A stretch of 64,000 nt of DNA. It comes from Puccinia triticina (taxonomy: Eukaryota; Basidiomycota; Pucciniomycetes; Pucciniales; Pucciniaceae). The notes under the pieces were generated by a model. That model did no database searches. It was given only the letters and a program-made list of their open reading frames with translations, and was not told the DNA's origin. Each line of letters starts with the position of its first letter. Position 1 is the stretch's first letter. The stretch is taken from contig NC_070570.1 in NCBI RefSeq assembly GCF_026914185.1, positions 3,472,001 to 3,536,000 of the forward strand, written 5' to 3'. Shown here one piece after another: positions 43,137 through 55,917 of the stretch. The translations under genes and the position numbers were made by a program.

Positions 43137-44967
43137 GCCCGTACCGTCGAATGCTCGTACTATACCATTGGACGCCCGCCGGCGGCGGGCCATCATCTTA
43201 ACTTTTCAGCTTTCCACAATGTATCTTCGATTACGCGCAAAGTGGGCCTAACATTCTGCTTTGCCAATCTTAACCGCCTGTTTTCATTTCCATTTCTCGC
43301 GACCGAACACCCACTTAGCCCCTTCCAATTTGATCCACCTTTTGTACGATGATTGTACTAATCATAACAAATTTACCAACGACATGCCTCCATTTAAAAT
43401 TCTTGTAAATAATTCATGAACTGTATCCATCCTACATGGGAAATTGCAATCCGCGCTCTGGCCAAGTTAAACTTCTCCGTTGCCTGAATGTATGCACCTC
43501 CAGGCCCAAACCCAGGGCTGTCAGCCAAAAGCGTTGACATGCGCAGTACGCTAAGCACTTAAGTCTATGCCGGCGATCAACAATTCATTATGTAGACCGT
43601 GAACTTGTTTTAAGCTGGTAGCTGTTGTCTTAACATCAAACAAGACTCGCGCCCAATCCCCATACGGATACCGCCCAAGCCAGAATACGAGATCAGTAGC
43701 CGAGTTTCTTTAAATTAAACGGCCATCAATGCCAACGAAAGGCAGTTTGTTCTAAGAAATCAAAACGCAATGCTAGACCCGTGTTAGACCACTTGATTAT
43801 GTTAGCATACGTTTTTTCCGCTGGCGAGACAACTTCTCGACGAACCATACGCTAGCTTGAATGGACCACGATCCTAACCAAGATTGCATGAATCTAAGTA
43901 CGCCCGGACACTTAGTGTCTAACCGCCCAAGCTCGTTTGAATTGCCCGGTCCTGTAGGTCTTTGCTTAAATCAGTCAATTGGCGCAAGCATAACAATTCG
44001 TGTTTAAACTACCTTCATCTCGGTGGGCCGAGGAACAATCACTAATGTAACCCTTAACACTTTAGGACCGGCCTATCATGGAATTGGCATGAATTGCCGA
44101 GCTATCTAACTATCAATGCCGGCAAGATTTGAGTGTGCTCATCCGCCTTAATCACTAATTTACTAAGGCAACGCACAACACTCACAAGCTAATTGATTCC
44201 AAATACTAAATTGAAGGATAGGTGAGATAAGCTTTAACCCAGTCTCTCAGCCGAAGTCATATCCCCGTCTTGGCGCCACTGAGCCAAGTAACTTTGTCTA
44301 CGCTTTGCCCGGCAAATCCCAGACCTTGCAGCACTGCGCAAGCCCACGCCCAACCGTCAACTCCCATCAGCTTCAACGGTTTTTGATTACACGACCCGGC
44401 TTCATCAACCAGTACCCACAGCACCCTGCTGACAAAGATTAAACCCAGCAATCAAACACTCACAATAACCTCCAACTTGACGTCTCCGCCGAACGCACCT
44501 CACGCCTTTGTCTACACGGACCTAAGGACAAACTGGTGCGGTGGCTGACAAGTGAGACCAAGGTTGTCAGTCAGAAGTTAGCTGTGATGTCAGCTGTCAT
44601 AAAACTCGCTCAATCCTCAGGCTAACGCATCTCAACCCATTTGATTTATTCATCAGACATCGAACTTGACACACGAATCCGGTCAATCCGCAGTCGGTCC
44701 AGTTATCAAGGACATTATAAATCGAAAATTTAGGGGCGTAAATTCCTTACCCGTAACACGTATTGCTAGCGTGATCACGTAAGTCCCATCATCTCCAAAT
44801 TTGTTTGAATAAAAAAGCTCATGTGCTGTGACTGTTTGCCCCTCAATGTATGGAACCTTAACCTATACAGTTTGCACTATAGCCTCCAATACTGAGCGCG
44901 CGCCCGTCGTCAATATTGCATCTGTGGCCACGTCCCCCACTCGTCCAATCAATCAAACCGCTGCAAG
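43137..44967. other. Helitron spacer
   Basis: About 1.8 kb between accessory gene 1 and the Rep-helicase. No convincing open frame, RNA gene or repeat. The helicase promoter must lie in its right part. Confidence 0.5.
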
Positions 44968-47900
44968 ATGATTGAGACGAAGGGAAGGGTGACGAACAGC
45001 ACTTCTCCAGATTGGGAGGAATCTTTACGTCACGTTTCATCTTACAGTGTTCCCCATCACCTTGGGCCATGCAACAAGAAATGTCTTGGCTGCTCCGCGC
45101 TTCATTGGGATGCGGAAGCCGCGATTGTCGACCGCGGAAAACCAAAGGCATTCTACACAATGTGTTGCCAGAAAAATAAGGTGACGATTCCTTTTGTACA
45201 TACATCCGCTCGCCAATACCCTGAATTTTTGCGTAGCCTACTTGTTTGGAACAACGAAGGTGAGGGGTCTATTTCTTCAATTGTCAATGTTTCATTGACA
45301 CAGATTATTACAACAGAATCAAAGCGTTTCCGATCTTTGATCCGTATGTACAATAATGCCGTTTCTTTTACGTCACTCGGAGCAAACATGAACCCAACTG
45401 TTCAGGGTCAATACGGAATAAATGTCTTCAAGGTGTCAGGCGCATTAACACATTTAATATCAAGCTTAGAGCCAAGTGTCGGGGCCGAGCCGGGCTTCTC
45501 ACAAATTTACGTTGTAGGCAATAAGGGTCTTGGTGAAGCTGAACTCCGGGTTGATAAGGCCCGCGGCCTTAACGGTGATCGTGGAAACGCTTCCAACATG
45601 GACCCACAGCTTGTACTCAAACTCATGCAGTTCCTTTCAGCCAACAATCCATACGCGCAACAATTCCGAACTGCGAGGGAAGTCTTGCAACGTTCAAATG
45701 CCAAGACCCTAAAACTTCAGGGCGTTCCAACTCGCGGTGCGGACCCAAAACGCTACAACCAACCAACCATTGACGAATTTGCGGCTATTGTTCAGGGTGC
45801 CGGTGAAATCGTTCATCCGCGTCAAATTGTTCTTCACCGGAAGGATAACGTGCTCGAATCCATATCTACCAGTCACTCTTCTTATTTCCCTCTGCGCTAT
45901 CCTCTGTTTTTTCCATTTGGCGAACAGCAATGGGAAAATCTCTTCTCAACAACTACCGCTTGAGGTATGTGCTTTACCCAAACCCAAACTCTCACTGACT
46001 GACATATTTTTTCTTAGTCCAAAAGGCAAGAAAAGTAGGCGCGCTCGAATGGTTTTCTTTTATGCTCTTCCGCCGGAAGAATAAATTTAATCTGATACTC
46101 GCCGGCCGTGCGCTTCAGCAAGAAATCATAGTTGACATGTACATTTCGGTCGAGGGGGGACGCCTTAGCTTTATTGTGAAAAATCAGAAGAAGCTTTGCG
46201 TGAGCCAATACAATCGCCTCATTAAATCTCTAGAAAACCAATCGAATATTACTGGGCGATGTGTCATCCTCCCAGCCACCTTCATTGGCAGTCCACGAGG
46301 TATGAACCAATTATACCATGACGCCATGGCAATCACGCGCAAGTATGGGCCGCCGTCGCTATTCATTACCATGACCGCCAACCCAAATTGGCCTGAGGTT
46401 TGGGCAGAAATCCCCGCTAACAACCACTCAGTTGATCATTTGACCGTTGTTACCCGGGTGTTCTACCTCAAAATGTGTTACCTTTTATTCGTTTTACTCA
46501 AGATGGATCGACTCGGGCGCGTCGTTGCCTTTGTATTCACCGTCGAGTTCCAAAAGCGAGGACTCCCACATTTGCACCTCATGTTGACGTTGCACAAAGA
46601 TGACCGCCCAACCACTCCAGAACAAATCGACTCAATTGTGTCTGCTGAAATCCCCGACCATGTGCGTTCTCCCGAGTTGCATGCAATAGTGTGCAAATTC
46701 ATGCTCCACGGCCCATGCAAAGGGCGGCCTTGTTGGAATGGCAAGAACTGCAAGCTAGGATACCCAAAACCATTCTCCGAACGAACAGTCAACGTCGAAG
46801 GCGCGTATCCTGTCTATCTTCGGCGGGACTCAGGTCGGTCTATAACGAAGCACACCACGACGTTCAACAATGGTCATGTTGTCCCCTATTGTCCACTGTT
46901 GACTCGGGCCTTGAATTGCCATATAAACGTCAAGATCCCCGTTAATACTTCTGTGATCAAATACCTGTATAAATACATCACGAAGGGGCATGACAGGCTG
47001 ACGATGTTGGTGGAAGACGGCGACGAAGTGAAATCTTACGTGGAGGGCAGGTACGTGAGCGCACCTGAAGGTAAGCTATCCAAGGTTTAATTGCGGAATT
47101 ATTACTTACTTGTCGCTCTGCAGCATGTTGGCGGTTGTTCAAATTCCCACTCTCAGGCCGATCGCCGTCGGTGACACGCTTGAACATACACGATAAAGAT
47201 GAGCAACTGGTCTACCTCGACAACAAGGAAGGTGCAGAAGGCCAAATCAACACTGGGAAGGCGAGCCAAACAAGCCTGACTGAGTACTTTGTCAAGAATC
47301 TTGAAGACGCAATAGGGGCGGATGGCAGGCGCGCCCGTACCCTCCTTTACGAAGAATTCCCGGCGTATTTTTCTTGGAATAAGTTAAAGCGCGAGTGGAT
47401 CCCCCAAAAGCATAAAGTCGACGTTGTCGGGCGAATATTTTCCGTGTCGTACTTGGCAGGCAAGAAGTTCTACCTCCGAACTCTCCTACTCCATCGGAAA
47501 GCGATGACCTCATTTGAAGACTTGAAATTTGTAAATGATGAATTTCATGACGACTACCGATCCGCTTGCAATGCACTCGGGCTCCTTGTCAACAACTTCT
47601 TATACGATGAAGCTCTTTTGGAAGCATCATTGGTCCGGACAGGATTCCAGTTAACTCAATATTTCGCAATGATGTGTATCCATTCCCGGCCCTCAGACCC
47701 CCTCGAGTTGTTCAAAAAGCATTACTTAAACTTCACCGACGATTGCATCCGAATTGATATGTCGAAACGATTTTCACGAACATTGACGGATAAAGAACGT
47801 TGTGTGATGGCAATTTTTCGCCTCAAGGACCTACTCGAAGGCATGGGAGGCGACCTCTTGACAGCGGGTTTGCGAGTGAAGAAACGTGAAGTTCGTATAC

Positions 47901-49552
47901 TCGCCCGGATGGCCTCTGAGGCCGCGGAAACAGAAGACAAACGGTCAATCAAGGCGCGTCTTTGATCAATCAAATTGTCTTTCAACACAAACCAGAAGTC
48001 TTTTTACGACAAAGTCTCATTGGCGACTGCGGGACTGCGTGGACGGTGTTTCTATTTGGACGGCCCAGGTGGGACTGGAAAGACATATCTACTTAACAGT
48101 ATTATAGACATGTGTTCCCTTCGAGGCATCAAAATTTTGGCCGTCGCGTTGTCGGGAGTTGCCGCCTTACTTTTTAAAGGCGGGCAGACCGCTCACTCAG
48201 CTTTTAACATACCTATTGATACTCAAGAAGGAAGTGAATGTCCAGTCAAAGAAGATACAATCCTGGGGATAACTCTCAAAGAAACACGCGTTATCATTTG
48301 GGATGAAATAGTCACGATCCATAAGAATGCTATAGACGCTGTTGACCGAACATTACGGAGAATATGCGGCTCGACGCAAGTTTTCGGGGGTAAAGTGGTC
48401 ATCTTTTCCGGCGACTTTCGCCAAATACTCCCTGTTGTCAAATATAATGAATACCCTTCCGCCTGCCACGCTACAATCAAGTCATCGCCCATATGGCCTC
48501 AAGTTATTCAGCGTGAGTTAGTCAAAAATATGCGACTTGCCAATGCTCTGCAAGGCAAAAATGCTCATATCAATCTAGAATTCAGTAAATCCCTTCTAGC
48601 ATTGGGAGAAGGGAGGACTCAGAGCCAGCATATGAGTGTAATCAAACCCGACGCCATCGACATCTTATCTTTCGACACAAGTGATGCCATGCGGAAAGAG
48701 CTCAGGGAATTTGTCTACTGTGACCTTGAACGTGTATATTCGGAAGGCATCAACTCCTTGGTGGAATACTTAAATTCCCGGTGTATTCTAGCTCCGCTCA
48801 ACCGAGACGTCAAGAAGCTTAATCATGAAATCCTGTCTCGCCTGCCTGGAGAGGTCCACATCCTCAAATCGATCGACTCGCCAGACCCTGATTGCTTTGG
48901 GGCACTCCCGGAGGAATGCCTTAACAAACTATCAATTTCAGGATTCCCTGAACACGAAATCGAGATCAAGATAGGCATGCACCTCGTCGTTATCCGGAAC
49001 ATGGCCATTAAAGAAGGAATATGTAATGGTTCAAGGATTGTCGTTGAAAACTTTGGTTCAAGTTACATCATCGGCCAATTGATGTCCGGGCCATTCGCTG
49101 GGAACGAGATAACGCTCCCACGGGTCAAGTTGCACAACAAGGGCGACGCCAGGTCAGGGCTCTCATTCTTTCGCTATCAGTTCCCGGTTGCCCCTGCCTA
49201 TGCCATGTCCGTCAACAAGAGCCAGGGACAAACGCTGAGTCGAGTCGGCATATATTTGGAGACGGACGTATTCTCACATGGGCAACTCTACGTCGCCCTG
49301 TCCCGTGTTTCAAATGCAAAAGACCTTCTCGTTGTGCAACCGCATTCACAAGACGGTATCCTTAACGTCGTGCATAAGATAATCTTCACCCAGGACTTGA
49401 AGCGTGAGTTCATATCCTCTCCTAGTAATTGTTGCTTAGATGATAAACAAGTGCTTGTACCGCAGTGGCGCCAGGCCCGGAATGTGAGGAATCTTCGGCG
49501 CTGTTTGATCATACCATCATCAATGCTGCGGACGCCATGGTTGATTGAGTGA
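44968..49552 (+). CDS. Helitron Rep-helicase (RepHel), one in-frame stop
   Basis: Rolling-circle transposase of the Helitron. Exons: 44968 to about 45960, about 46018-47070 and 47124-49552. The N-terminal part has a Cys-rich finger (CNKKCLGCSALHW). The Rep domain has the three HUH landmarks FITMTANPNWPEV, FQKRGLPHLHLML (HLH, near 46570) and KYLYKYITKGHD with the paired tyrosines (near 46970). The second intron is fixed by the reading SAPE-ACWRLFKFPL. The PIF1-like helicase has Walker A DGPGGTGKTYL, Walker B IIWDEI, GDFRQILPV, VNKSQGQTL and YVALSRV. A TGA at 47963-47965 (CTT-TGA) lies between the Rep and helicase parts and would inactivate this copy, unless it is spliced or read through. Confidence 0.93.
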
Positions 49553-50840
49553 TTGGACCCCTAAAGTCATCGAAACAAACCTTAGGAGGTGGTTATCCAG
49601 GAAGGCGACGTCAAAATTGTGATCTTTTCCTTTTTGATATTTATCCCCGTTGGTACGCGTGCTTATACATAAATGAATGTTAGCTCGATGATATGTATTC
49701 AAAATCGCGCTCCGTTTTCCATAAAACACGCAAGCTTTGTCCGCTGCTCCTCCTCGTTGTGTTCTACGACACTCGATAATCTTCCACAATCAAATCTCTG
49801 CTGCCGTCATGGCCGGTTTTAATTACATCATTGCTTCAGAATTAAAATCATGAAAGTGACACCAAAGGGTTAAATTAACATGCTGTGATTTATTATCATA
49901 TGTTAGCGTCTCCTCTGAACCTGACATAAATGGCAGTTCCTTGTTGATTCATCAATTATTGAGGATGAACTTAAATTGGGACTGTTTGGCCTGCAACTTA
50001 TGATGAATGCGGCCTGGGTGTCAAACAACAATTATTTGCCCTAGATCTGAACTGTCATTCAACTCATTGTATGAAGTCTAGCCGCGAGGGCCTCGCCTGG
50101 AACTGGTTTGCGCTCAATCAGTGCCATCACGACCGGCTTGTTGTGCCCCAACCGACTGTTATATTATCTTGGTTCCTCAACGTGTAACATGGGTTGAGGT
50201 TACGCCGTCCCTTACTGATGTTTAAACATAGGTTGGGTTGAACGGCCTGACTGGGGTGCTCTGATTTTGCGGGTTCACGCCATGACAATGCCTTGGCGCG
50301 GCAAGATGATACATCTCATTGGCTATTGGCATGGCATTTGGACACGAGGGATTTCGAGTGCCCAACCGTCATGGTTACGAGGTAACTAAGCGGAATCTGC
50401 GGGCCATGCCGTCACGTTGCTGGACTAACCCCGTTGTTTCATGCACTACGGCAGGGCAGTTGTTCAACCTACGCCCGTACCGGGGCGAGGGACTGTTTAC
50501 GAGGCCAGGCCAGCTCTTACAGCAATCATGGCCAGGCAATGGATGCAACCTTTGATGGGACCCAGAATAACATGCGATACCGTGACGCTATATAACGTTA
50601 CTGAAGGCCGCCTAATATCATTTCAACAATTGACCCGGCCTGCTGCCATTCACCGAGCTCCACAATACTGAACAAATCTAACAAACCTTAGCACAACTTG
50701 ATTGCGCGGAAGTATGATACAGACTAATCGGGCCCTGAAATCAACAAATTACTCGCTTAGCGGGCCAGACCGCCTCAATTTCCGGGGCAAAATTTATGTT
50801 CAGGAGGACGTGAGTCGACGTTGGATCGCGTTTGTGATGT
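49553..50840. other. Helitron spacer
   Basis: About 1.3 kb of unremarkable sequence. Nothing recognised. Confidence 0.5.
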
Positions 50841-50861
50841 TTGGCTCATGCTGGTTTGCAG

Positions 50862-51539
50862 ATTTCCGACGATATTGACAGGCTAGGAGTCGTGGAGAAT
50901 AATCTCCTGTGGGCTTATTTGAGATCAAGCACGCGTGGACCAATGTCTTTTTTCCCAGTTGACCTAAGTGCGGCCGCTTTTGATGGATCAAATATACCGT
51001 CTCGTTGCTTTTATTCGATGAAGGGTGCCATAACTGGGTTCAGTCGAGACGGAGCACTTGAACTTAAGTTCAGATCCGCGATTCCTGTTCCACCACATGA
51101 CTTTACTACTCAACCAGGAAATAAGCCGCTTACTATCAACGCGATGGGAACAATCGTAGAGGTTTCTGTCACATCCGGCGAGCATCCTGGCCTGGGTCCT
51201 GAATATGCTATCGTAGTAAGGCACAAGGTATGGTGGCCTTGTCTCTAATCCTGGTGAACATAAACTGAGGCACATATAAAGGTGAACTTTAAGCAGGTCA
51301 CTGTCAACTTCATTGTCTCCCCGACGCTATTGACAACGATAGGCTTAAATTCAAGTATTTTAGGTTGTTGGGCTTGGTTTTCCGGATACCTGGTGGGGGT
51401 CAGTACATGTAGAGGCCGCTGTATTGTTAGAGTGAGTCGATTTCATAAAAACGCATAACATGGTGGATTAAATTAACGTTTGACTTACCTGCAGGTCGTC
51501 TTGGGTCGAGTATCGGGCGCATTAGATAGTGATGAATGA
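50862..51539 (+). CDS. OB-fold-like accessory protein 2
   Basis: Three exons: about 50862-51227 (opening after a TGGTTTGCAG acceptor), 51297-51431 and 51495-51539, each join in frame with GT-AG borders. Exon 1 has CFYSMKGAITGFSRDGALEL and NAMGTIVEVSVTSG...IVVRHK. Exon 2 has VTVNFIVSPTLLTTIG and CWAWFSGYLVGVS...CIVR. Exon 3 has VVLGRVSGALDSDE and TGA. Both halves align in order with protein 3 at 53347 and more distantly with protein 1 at 42020. A 5' exon with the start codon probably lies upstream. Role inferred: single-strand DNA binding during Helitron movement. Confidence 0.6.
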
Positions 51540-53346
51540 ACTTCCTTGTCCTTGGCATTAGGTCTGGGAGCGCGCGGGATCACGGCGCTGGCGAATAATA
51601 GTCATATGGATCTGTCATACATCTGTGTTTTCCTTGTTTTATAACTGGCCTGTTGTTACGTTTGCTTGTTTATGCTAAATATCAGCGCGACTAGCCTGTG
51701 TTTTTGTTCCGGTGACTGCCACCCGGGTATGCAAATGATTTTGTTTAAATAGTCTGATGTCAACTGGGGTTAGCGTTTATGGTGATTGCTGGCAAATACA
51801 GATTGGCATACCTCGGTCCTGATCTTGAACTGCGACGTCGGGTTGATGGCACAAAGGCTGCCCATTGACTCGCGCAATAAACGGATTTCGGTTGAGGTTT
51901 AGTCTTTGAGTGCACGGCACTAGGCTCAACAAGTGACCTATTAGTGGATTTCTGTATTAATGAAACTACTTTTTCATTGAGTTGGTCCCTTAATCGAGAG
52001 GTACCCCTGCTGGAAACCGCCAGAGTGGTTTAATCCGCGAGCTATTCGCAGGCCGGGAATGGGGAAAGCCCTCATTCTTTTCCATCCGTGGTGACTCTCC
52101 CCGCCAACTGCGTTGTATCTGCTTGCGCCCGCGCCATTATAATAAGGGTCTTGAGATTTTGAAATCATTCACTCATCTTAGGCCATCTTCGTACGTTAAT
52201 CGACCAAAGCTGTGTGTTTGGGGTCAAAATCATCACTTGGTCTTAAATCAGAAAATTAATAGCATCACGCGTAAGCATTGGTCCGATCCGTAGTACTATT
52301 AGCTCCCAAACGGCGAAGGGCCTTAATAATCACGTACCCGCGGGACTAGGCTCGTCTGCGCGTCGTGTGATGAATCTCACTAATTGCATGTGTTTTTATC
52401 GTATCGTATACTGTTCGTTGAACCTCAAGTGGATAGCTGCTCTGTTAGCGAGTCCTGTCGCCCCGGGAACGCTTTAACGATTTAAACGTGACGTCCATGG
52501 CCGTATAAATCTTATGCGTATGATGACAGATTTGTTTGGTACTAACCTCATATCTTCTCCATTATTGCTTGATACGTTTCAAGGTCTGTGCATTGGTTTG
52601 AAGAAGACGAGCAACGAACATAACGGCATGGCTGAAACGCGCGAAAGTATGATAGAGTATACGAGGCGTAATTGGATGGTGATGATAGGCCGGCCCTTCA
52701 ATTACAAGCTTCCTTCTGTCATCATGTCGTGTCCCAATGATTGCTCTGCCTGTGGTTGTGTGCACTGGAACTATCGGGCTCAGGTAGGAGCTTTGGGTCA
52801 TGGCTCTGACGAGCGTAGACCTAACTCACAGGCAATTGGCCCAGAGACGCGGGTCGGGCGTGAATTGAACCCTTAGTAGGGCAGGGACGCGTTTATTTGT
52901 GAAAAAAAATGATGGTCAGATCACCTGTTGGATGTAGCTTGTGTCGCGAATGCTAATGAGTGTCAAACTGTTTGTCGTTTGGAACTCAGATCCTCGCCTG
53001 AAATTGCTCATCTGCGTGGATCACGAGGGGATATTGGTGCAAGCTTTCATGACGGGACAGAGAATTGCGATTTGTTTACTACTTTGGCGTGCATCACCAT
53101 GAAATAACTTGCGCTCGGGTCAAGGCTAAGGAAAATTACTGGTTGTCTAAGCTAATGATGCCTGATTATTATGGAGGAATGGTGTACAGTGGCTTTTGGG
53201 TTAATAATTTTTCAACTGTATTATTGTCACAAGGTTAATTGCTGGCAAGATTGTTCATTTATTGAAGTCAAGCTGTGAATGTGCGCATGGCAATTCGGCG
53301 GGTGGATAATGGTCTGTAACAAAGGCTGACCATGAGGGTCACTTTT
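51540..53346. other. Helitron spacer with a doubtful frame
   Basis: The only frame of note is 52514-52876 on the + strand (about 120 codons, with CPNDCSACGCVHWNYRAQ, several cysteines). It lacks support from splice context or similarity to its neighbours. The rest shows nothing. Confidence 0.4.
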
Positions 53347-54584
53347 TCACGCCGAAGACTCTGCCCGAAATAACCTAGCAAGTAATGGAAGGGTCAGGTT
53401 GGGCAGGAAATGAGAATGACTGTGATTGCGTACCTGGACGATAGCTTGACCTTTTGTAGCATTGACCCCCGCCAAATTGCCGTAAAACCACGCACAAAGA
53501 CCAATGTGATCTGCATCTAGGGCAAATATGGAGGCTATCTCCGCAGGTATTAAGTAGTCAATGACGAGCTTTGACGGAAGGTTCTGGTGCGGAGAATTAG
53601 CCAACTGTTTGGAATCAGTGTTGGTGGTGCGACTCACTGGGGTTTCGTGTTCGAGTGTTATGGCGCAAGTTGGTTCGCCACTTAATATATTTGTGATTGA
53701 CAGCTCGCAGATGGTCCCAACTGCATTGACTAGTAGTGGTACTTCTTTGTTTGAGAGCTTGCGCGGTCGGCGCTCATTGGTCGTCCCACACGTAAAGTTC
53801 ATTTCGAGGCGGCTGTCGGCACTCAGCCCAAGAATTGATCCTCTGATAGTATGTGCTCCCTGGATTTGGTGGGTTGCTCTGAGGGAGGAACCTGTTCTGA
53901 GGTTGATGGGGAAAAAATAAGGGCCGGCTGACGGGCGTGCGGGGAGGCAATTGGTTGGCGAGTTGTTCTGACCAAAGTGCTGGTGCGTAAGCTGGGGCAG
54001 CGTGGGACATATTGCGGCTCAGTTGCAGGGGTGGTGGGACTCACGCATTCTTGAACGTATATTCCCCCGCGGACTTTGACCCTATCAGCCATTTGGGTGT
54101 CTTGAGGGGTGGTCTGAATTGTTCTATTGGCCTGGGGCATGGTTGTTGGGAAACTGTGTGATTGGGGTTTAATTTTGTTGTGTAGGGGGGCAGCGAGGGG
54201 GTTGGGATTGGTGCTTAGAGGTTTGAGGTTACTGTTGGGATAACAGGTTGAATTTATACCTTCCGGTGGCAGGCTGGATCTCGGGTTTGCCGCCATGCAG
54301 CCCTTCGAATAGTAGCTGGGCTGGTCGCGTCCAGGTTGGTCATCGTGGCGAGCCGCAATCATCTTGGCCTGGGGTGGCGATACTCGCCTGTTGGTCGTGG
54401 TAAGCGCGGCTGATCGGGCTCGGGCTGATTGGTCTAGCAAGTCGTCTGATGATGCGCGTGGGCGCCCTGGTGGGGGCGGACGGTTTGCGCGGGTAGTCGG
54501 TAGCGGGGCGGTGGATTTTGCCTGTGTTTGCCGCGTGGTTGATTGGGTGGGTGGCGTATCGGGACCTGGCTGTGGGCGGGGCAA
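53347..54584 (-). CDS. OB-fold-like accessory protein 3, Pro-rich N-terminus
   Basis: Minus strand, convergent with protein 2. The N-terminal ~230 residues (54584 down to about 53890) are Pro/Thr/Ser-rich and disordered. After a frame change near 53870, probably a small intron, the text is AHTIRGSILGLSADSRLEMN, NAVGTICELSIT and ITLEHE, then LVIDYLIPAEIASIFALD and LCAWFYGNLAGVNATKGQAI near 53440. A GTACGC donor-like site follows at about 53430. Strand order and spacing of motifs equal those of protein 2, so the two are paralogues. The last exon is not identified. Confidence 0.55.
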
Positions 54585-54638
54585 GGTAAAATGCGAGGGG
54601 GTAACGGGTTTTGACGTGAGGTGCGGGGCAGACCTGCG

Positions 54639-54662
54639 GCGGCGCAGCCGCTTGGCCTCTAG
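54639..54662 (+). other. Helitron 3' hairpin and CTAG terminus
   Basis: Perfect 5-bp stem with GCA loop, 7-nt spacer, CTAG. It is the expected termination signal of rolling-circle transposition. Confidence 0.85.
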
Positions 54663-54800
54663 TTAGATAGATAAAAGATGAATCAGAATAAGAGTAAAAA
54701 AATTTTATTTGTTTGGTAGTTTTCTCAAAAAAAGAAAAGAGTATTATAAGAACCGAGTACAATAATAAGTACGAGGATTGTTCCCGGCCAGACCCCCAGT
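54663..54800 (-). promoter_or_regulatory. Gypsy B leader with primer-binding site
   Basis: The remainder of the Gypsy B untranslated leader between LTR and Helitron. On the minus strand TGGGGGTCTGGCCGGGAA (54781-54798) begins two bases after the LTR, the same layout as Gypsy A; a proline tRNA primer is likely. Confidence 0.65.
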
Positions 54801-55756
54801 TGTCAGCCTCGGTAATGCTAAGAGCAAAGCTCTTCTAGCTAAACCGGGTGAGAAGATATAATTTTTAGGGTTTTTGGGAATATTTCTGTTTATTTATTTC
54901 AGAGAAATAAATATAAGAATAAAAAAAGAGGGGCCCGACGTATTGGGGGTGGTTTGATCCCTCTGAGATAGGTGGCTGGGGCCTGATAACAGGTTTGGTT
55001 TGGATCCCAGACTTACAGAAAGAAGAAAGGAGGCAATAATGTGAAGGGTATTTACTTACTAGTAGTAACCAATCACTTATTGCACCAATCTTCAAAGATA
55101 AGGATGATAACAATAGCTTTTAGACAAAAGCTCTACTGAAAACTGTATTGATTGATATCGGATTCGAGTCGATAAAGTGGTCAGTTGATCGTTTGGTGTG
55201 TCTAAGCTGAGGAGAAAAGAGAAGTGGGATAACTGACCTCTTTATATATCCTAAAGGTATCCAAGTTTGATGGGGAAGTCTCTTCAAAGACTACGGACTG
55301 GGGCGGTAACTATCGCTCGATGATCATTTGTCTTGCAATGGGGCTGTCAATATCCGTCAATTTATCTTTCCTCGTGTTCTATTGGGGCGCTAGATTAAAG
55401 GTGTTGATTGGTTCAATGTCGGATTGGGTCGTAGTTGTCAAGAAGATCTTATTGAGGATAGATCTCCTATTCCCCAAAGTTACCGGACATTGACACATGT
55501 CACGGGAGTATCTTTGACAGGTGTAACTTGCGCACTCGTGCGTAGTTTCTTATTCACACAGAGTATCTTTTTCTCATTTTAAATAGTTTTAAAGATTAAT
55601 ATTACTATTAATCTATATGTACATTATCTTTTTTTAAGTATTTATTTTAAATAATATGTGACAGATTACATAGATATCTGTCACAAAAAATGTAAAATAT
55701 TATTTATAATCATTTTTATATTGTTACGCTGGCTTGCGCTGCGTAGCCAGCTGACA
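54801..55756 (-). repeat. Gypsy B 5' LTR
   Basis: 956 bp, nearly identical to 32889-33844. Confidence 0.95.
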
Positions 55757-55789
55757 TTGTCCCTCAGTACCCTGATTGTTTGCATGGCT

Positions 55790-55917
55790 TAAGGCTAACA
55801 ACCATTAGGGTGCCAAAATGCCTTGCGTTCCCAGTCAACAACTGTTGTATGTAATTTCTTACTGGGAGGGACTGCTCCCGGTCAACTGTTGTATGCAATT
55901 GCTGACTGGGAGGTAAT
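55790..55917. repeat. 44-bp hairpin minisatellite, left part
   Basis: Two to three units of the repeat found at 56916-57330, with the core ACTGGGAGGGACTGCTCCCG. The solo LTR at 55918 cut this array in two. Confidence 0.75.

Larger units (their letters stand above)
40359..54662 (+). mobile_element. Autonomous Helitron nested in Gypsy B leader
   Basis: The 3' end is clear: hairpin GCGGC-GCA-GCCGC at 54639-54651, 7 nt, then CTAG at 54659-54662, followed by host T. The 5' end is less certain. Helitrons start TC after an A, and the only such place in the right interval is 40358/40359 (A then TCCAAG). The exact start could lie anywhere in 40295-40460. The ~14.3-kb element encodes a Rep-helicase and three related OB-fold-like accessory proteins. 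The long spacers in between show no other gene. Confidence 0.85.
32889..55756 (-). mobile_element. Gypsy B, Ty3/Gypsy chromovirus hosting a Helitron
   Basis: LTRs of 956 bp each (32889-33844 and 54801-55756) share TGTCAGCC starts and AGCTGACA ends. The TSD is TTGTC (32884-32888 and 55757-55761). By eye about a dozen differences, mostly transitions, separate the LTRs, so it is young. Without the Helitron the element is about 8.6 kb. Gag and Pol lie in one continuous minus-strand frame interrupted only by TAA at 37908-37910 and TAG at 37320-37322. It is the best-preserved retroelement of the window. Confidence 0.95.

Noticed and set aside
53561..53920. Plus-strand frame opposite accessory protein 3
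   Set aside because: Antisense of the OB-like protein, whose motif order is matched by its paralogue at 50862-51539.
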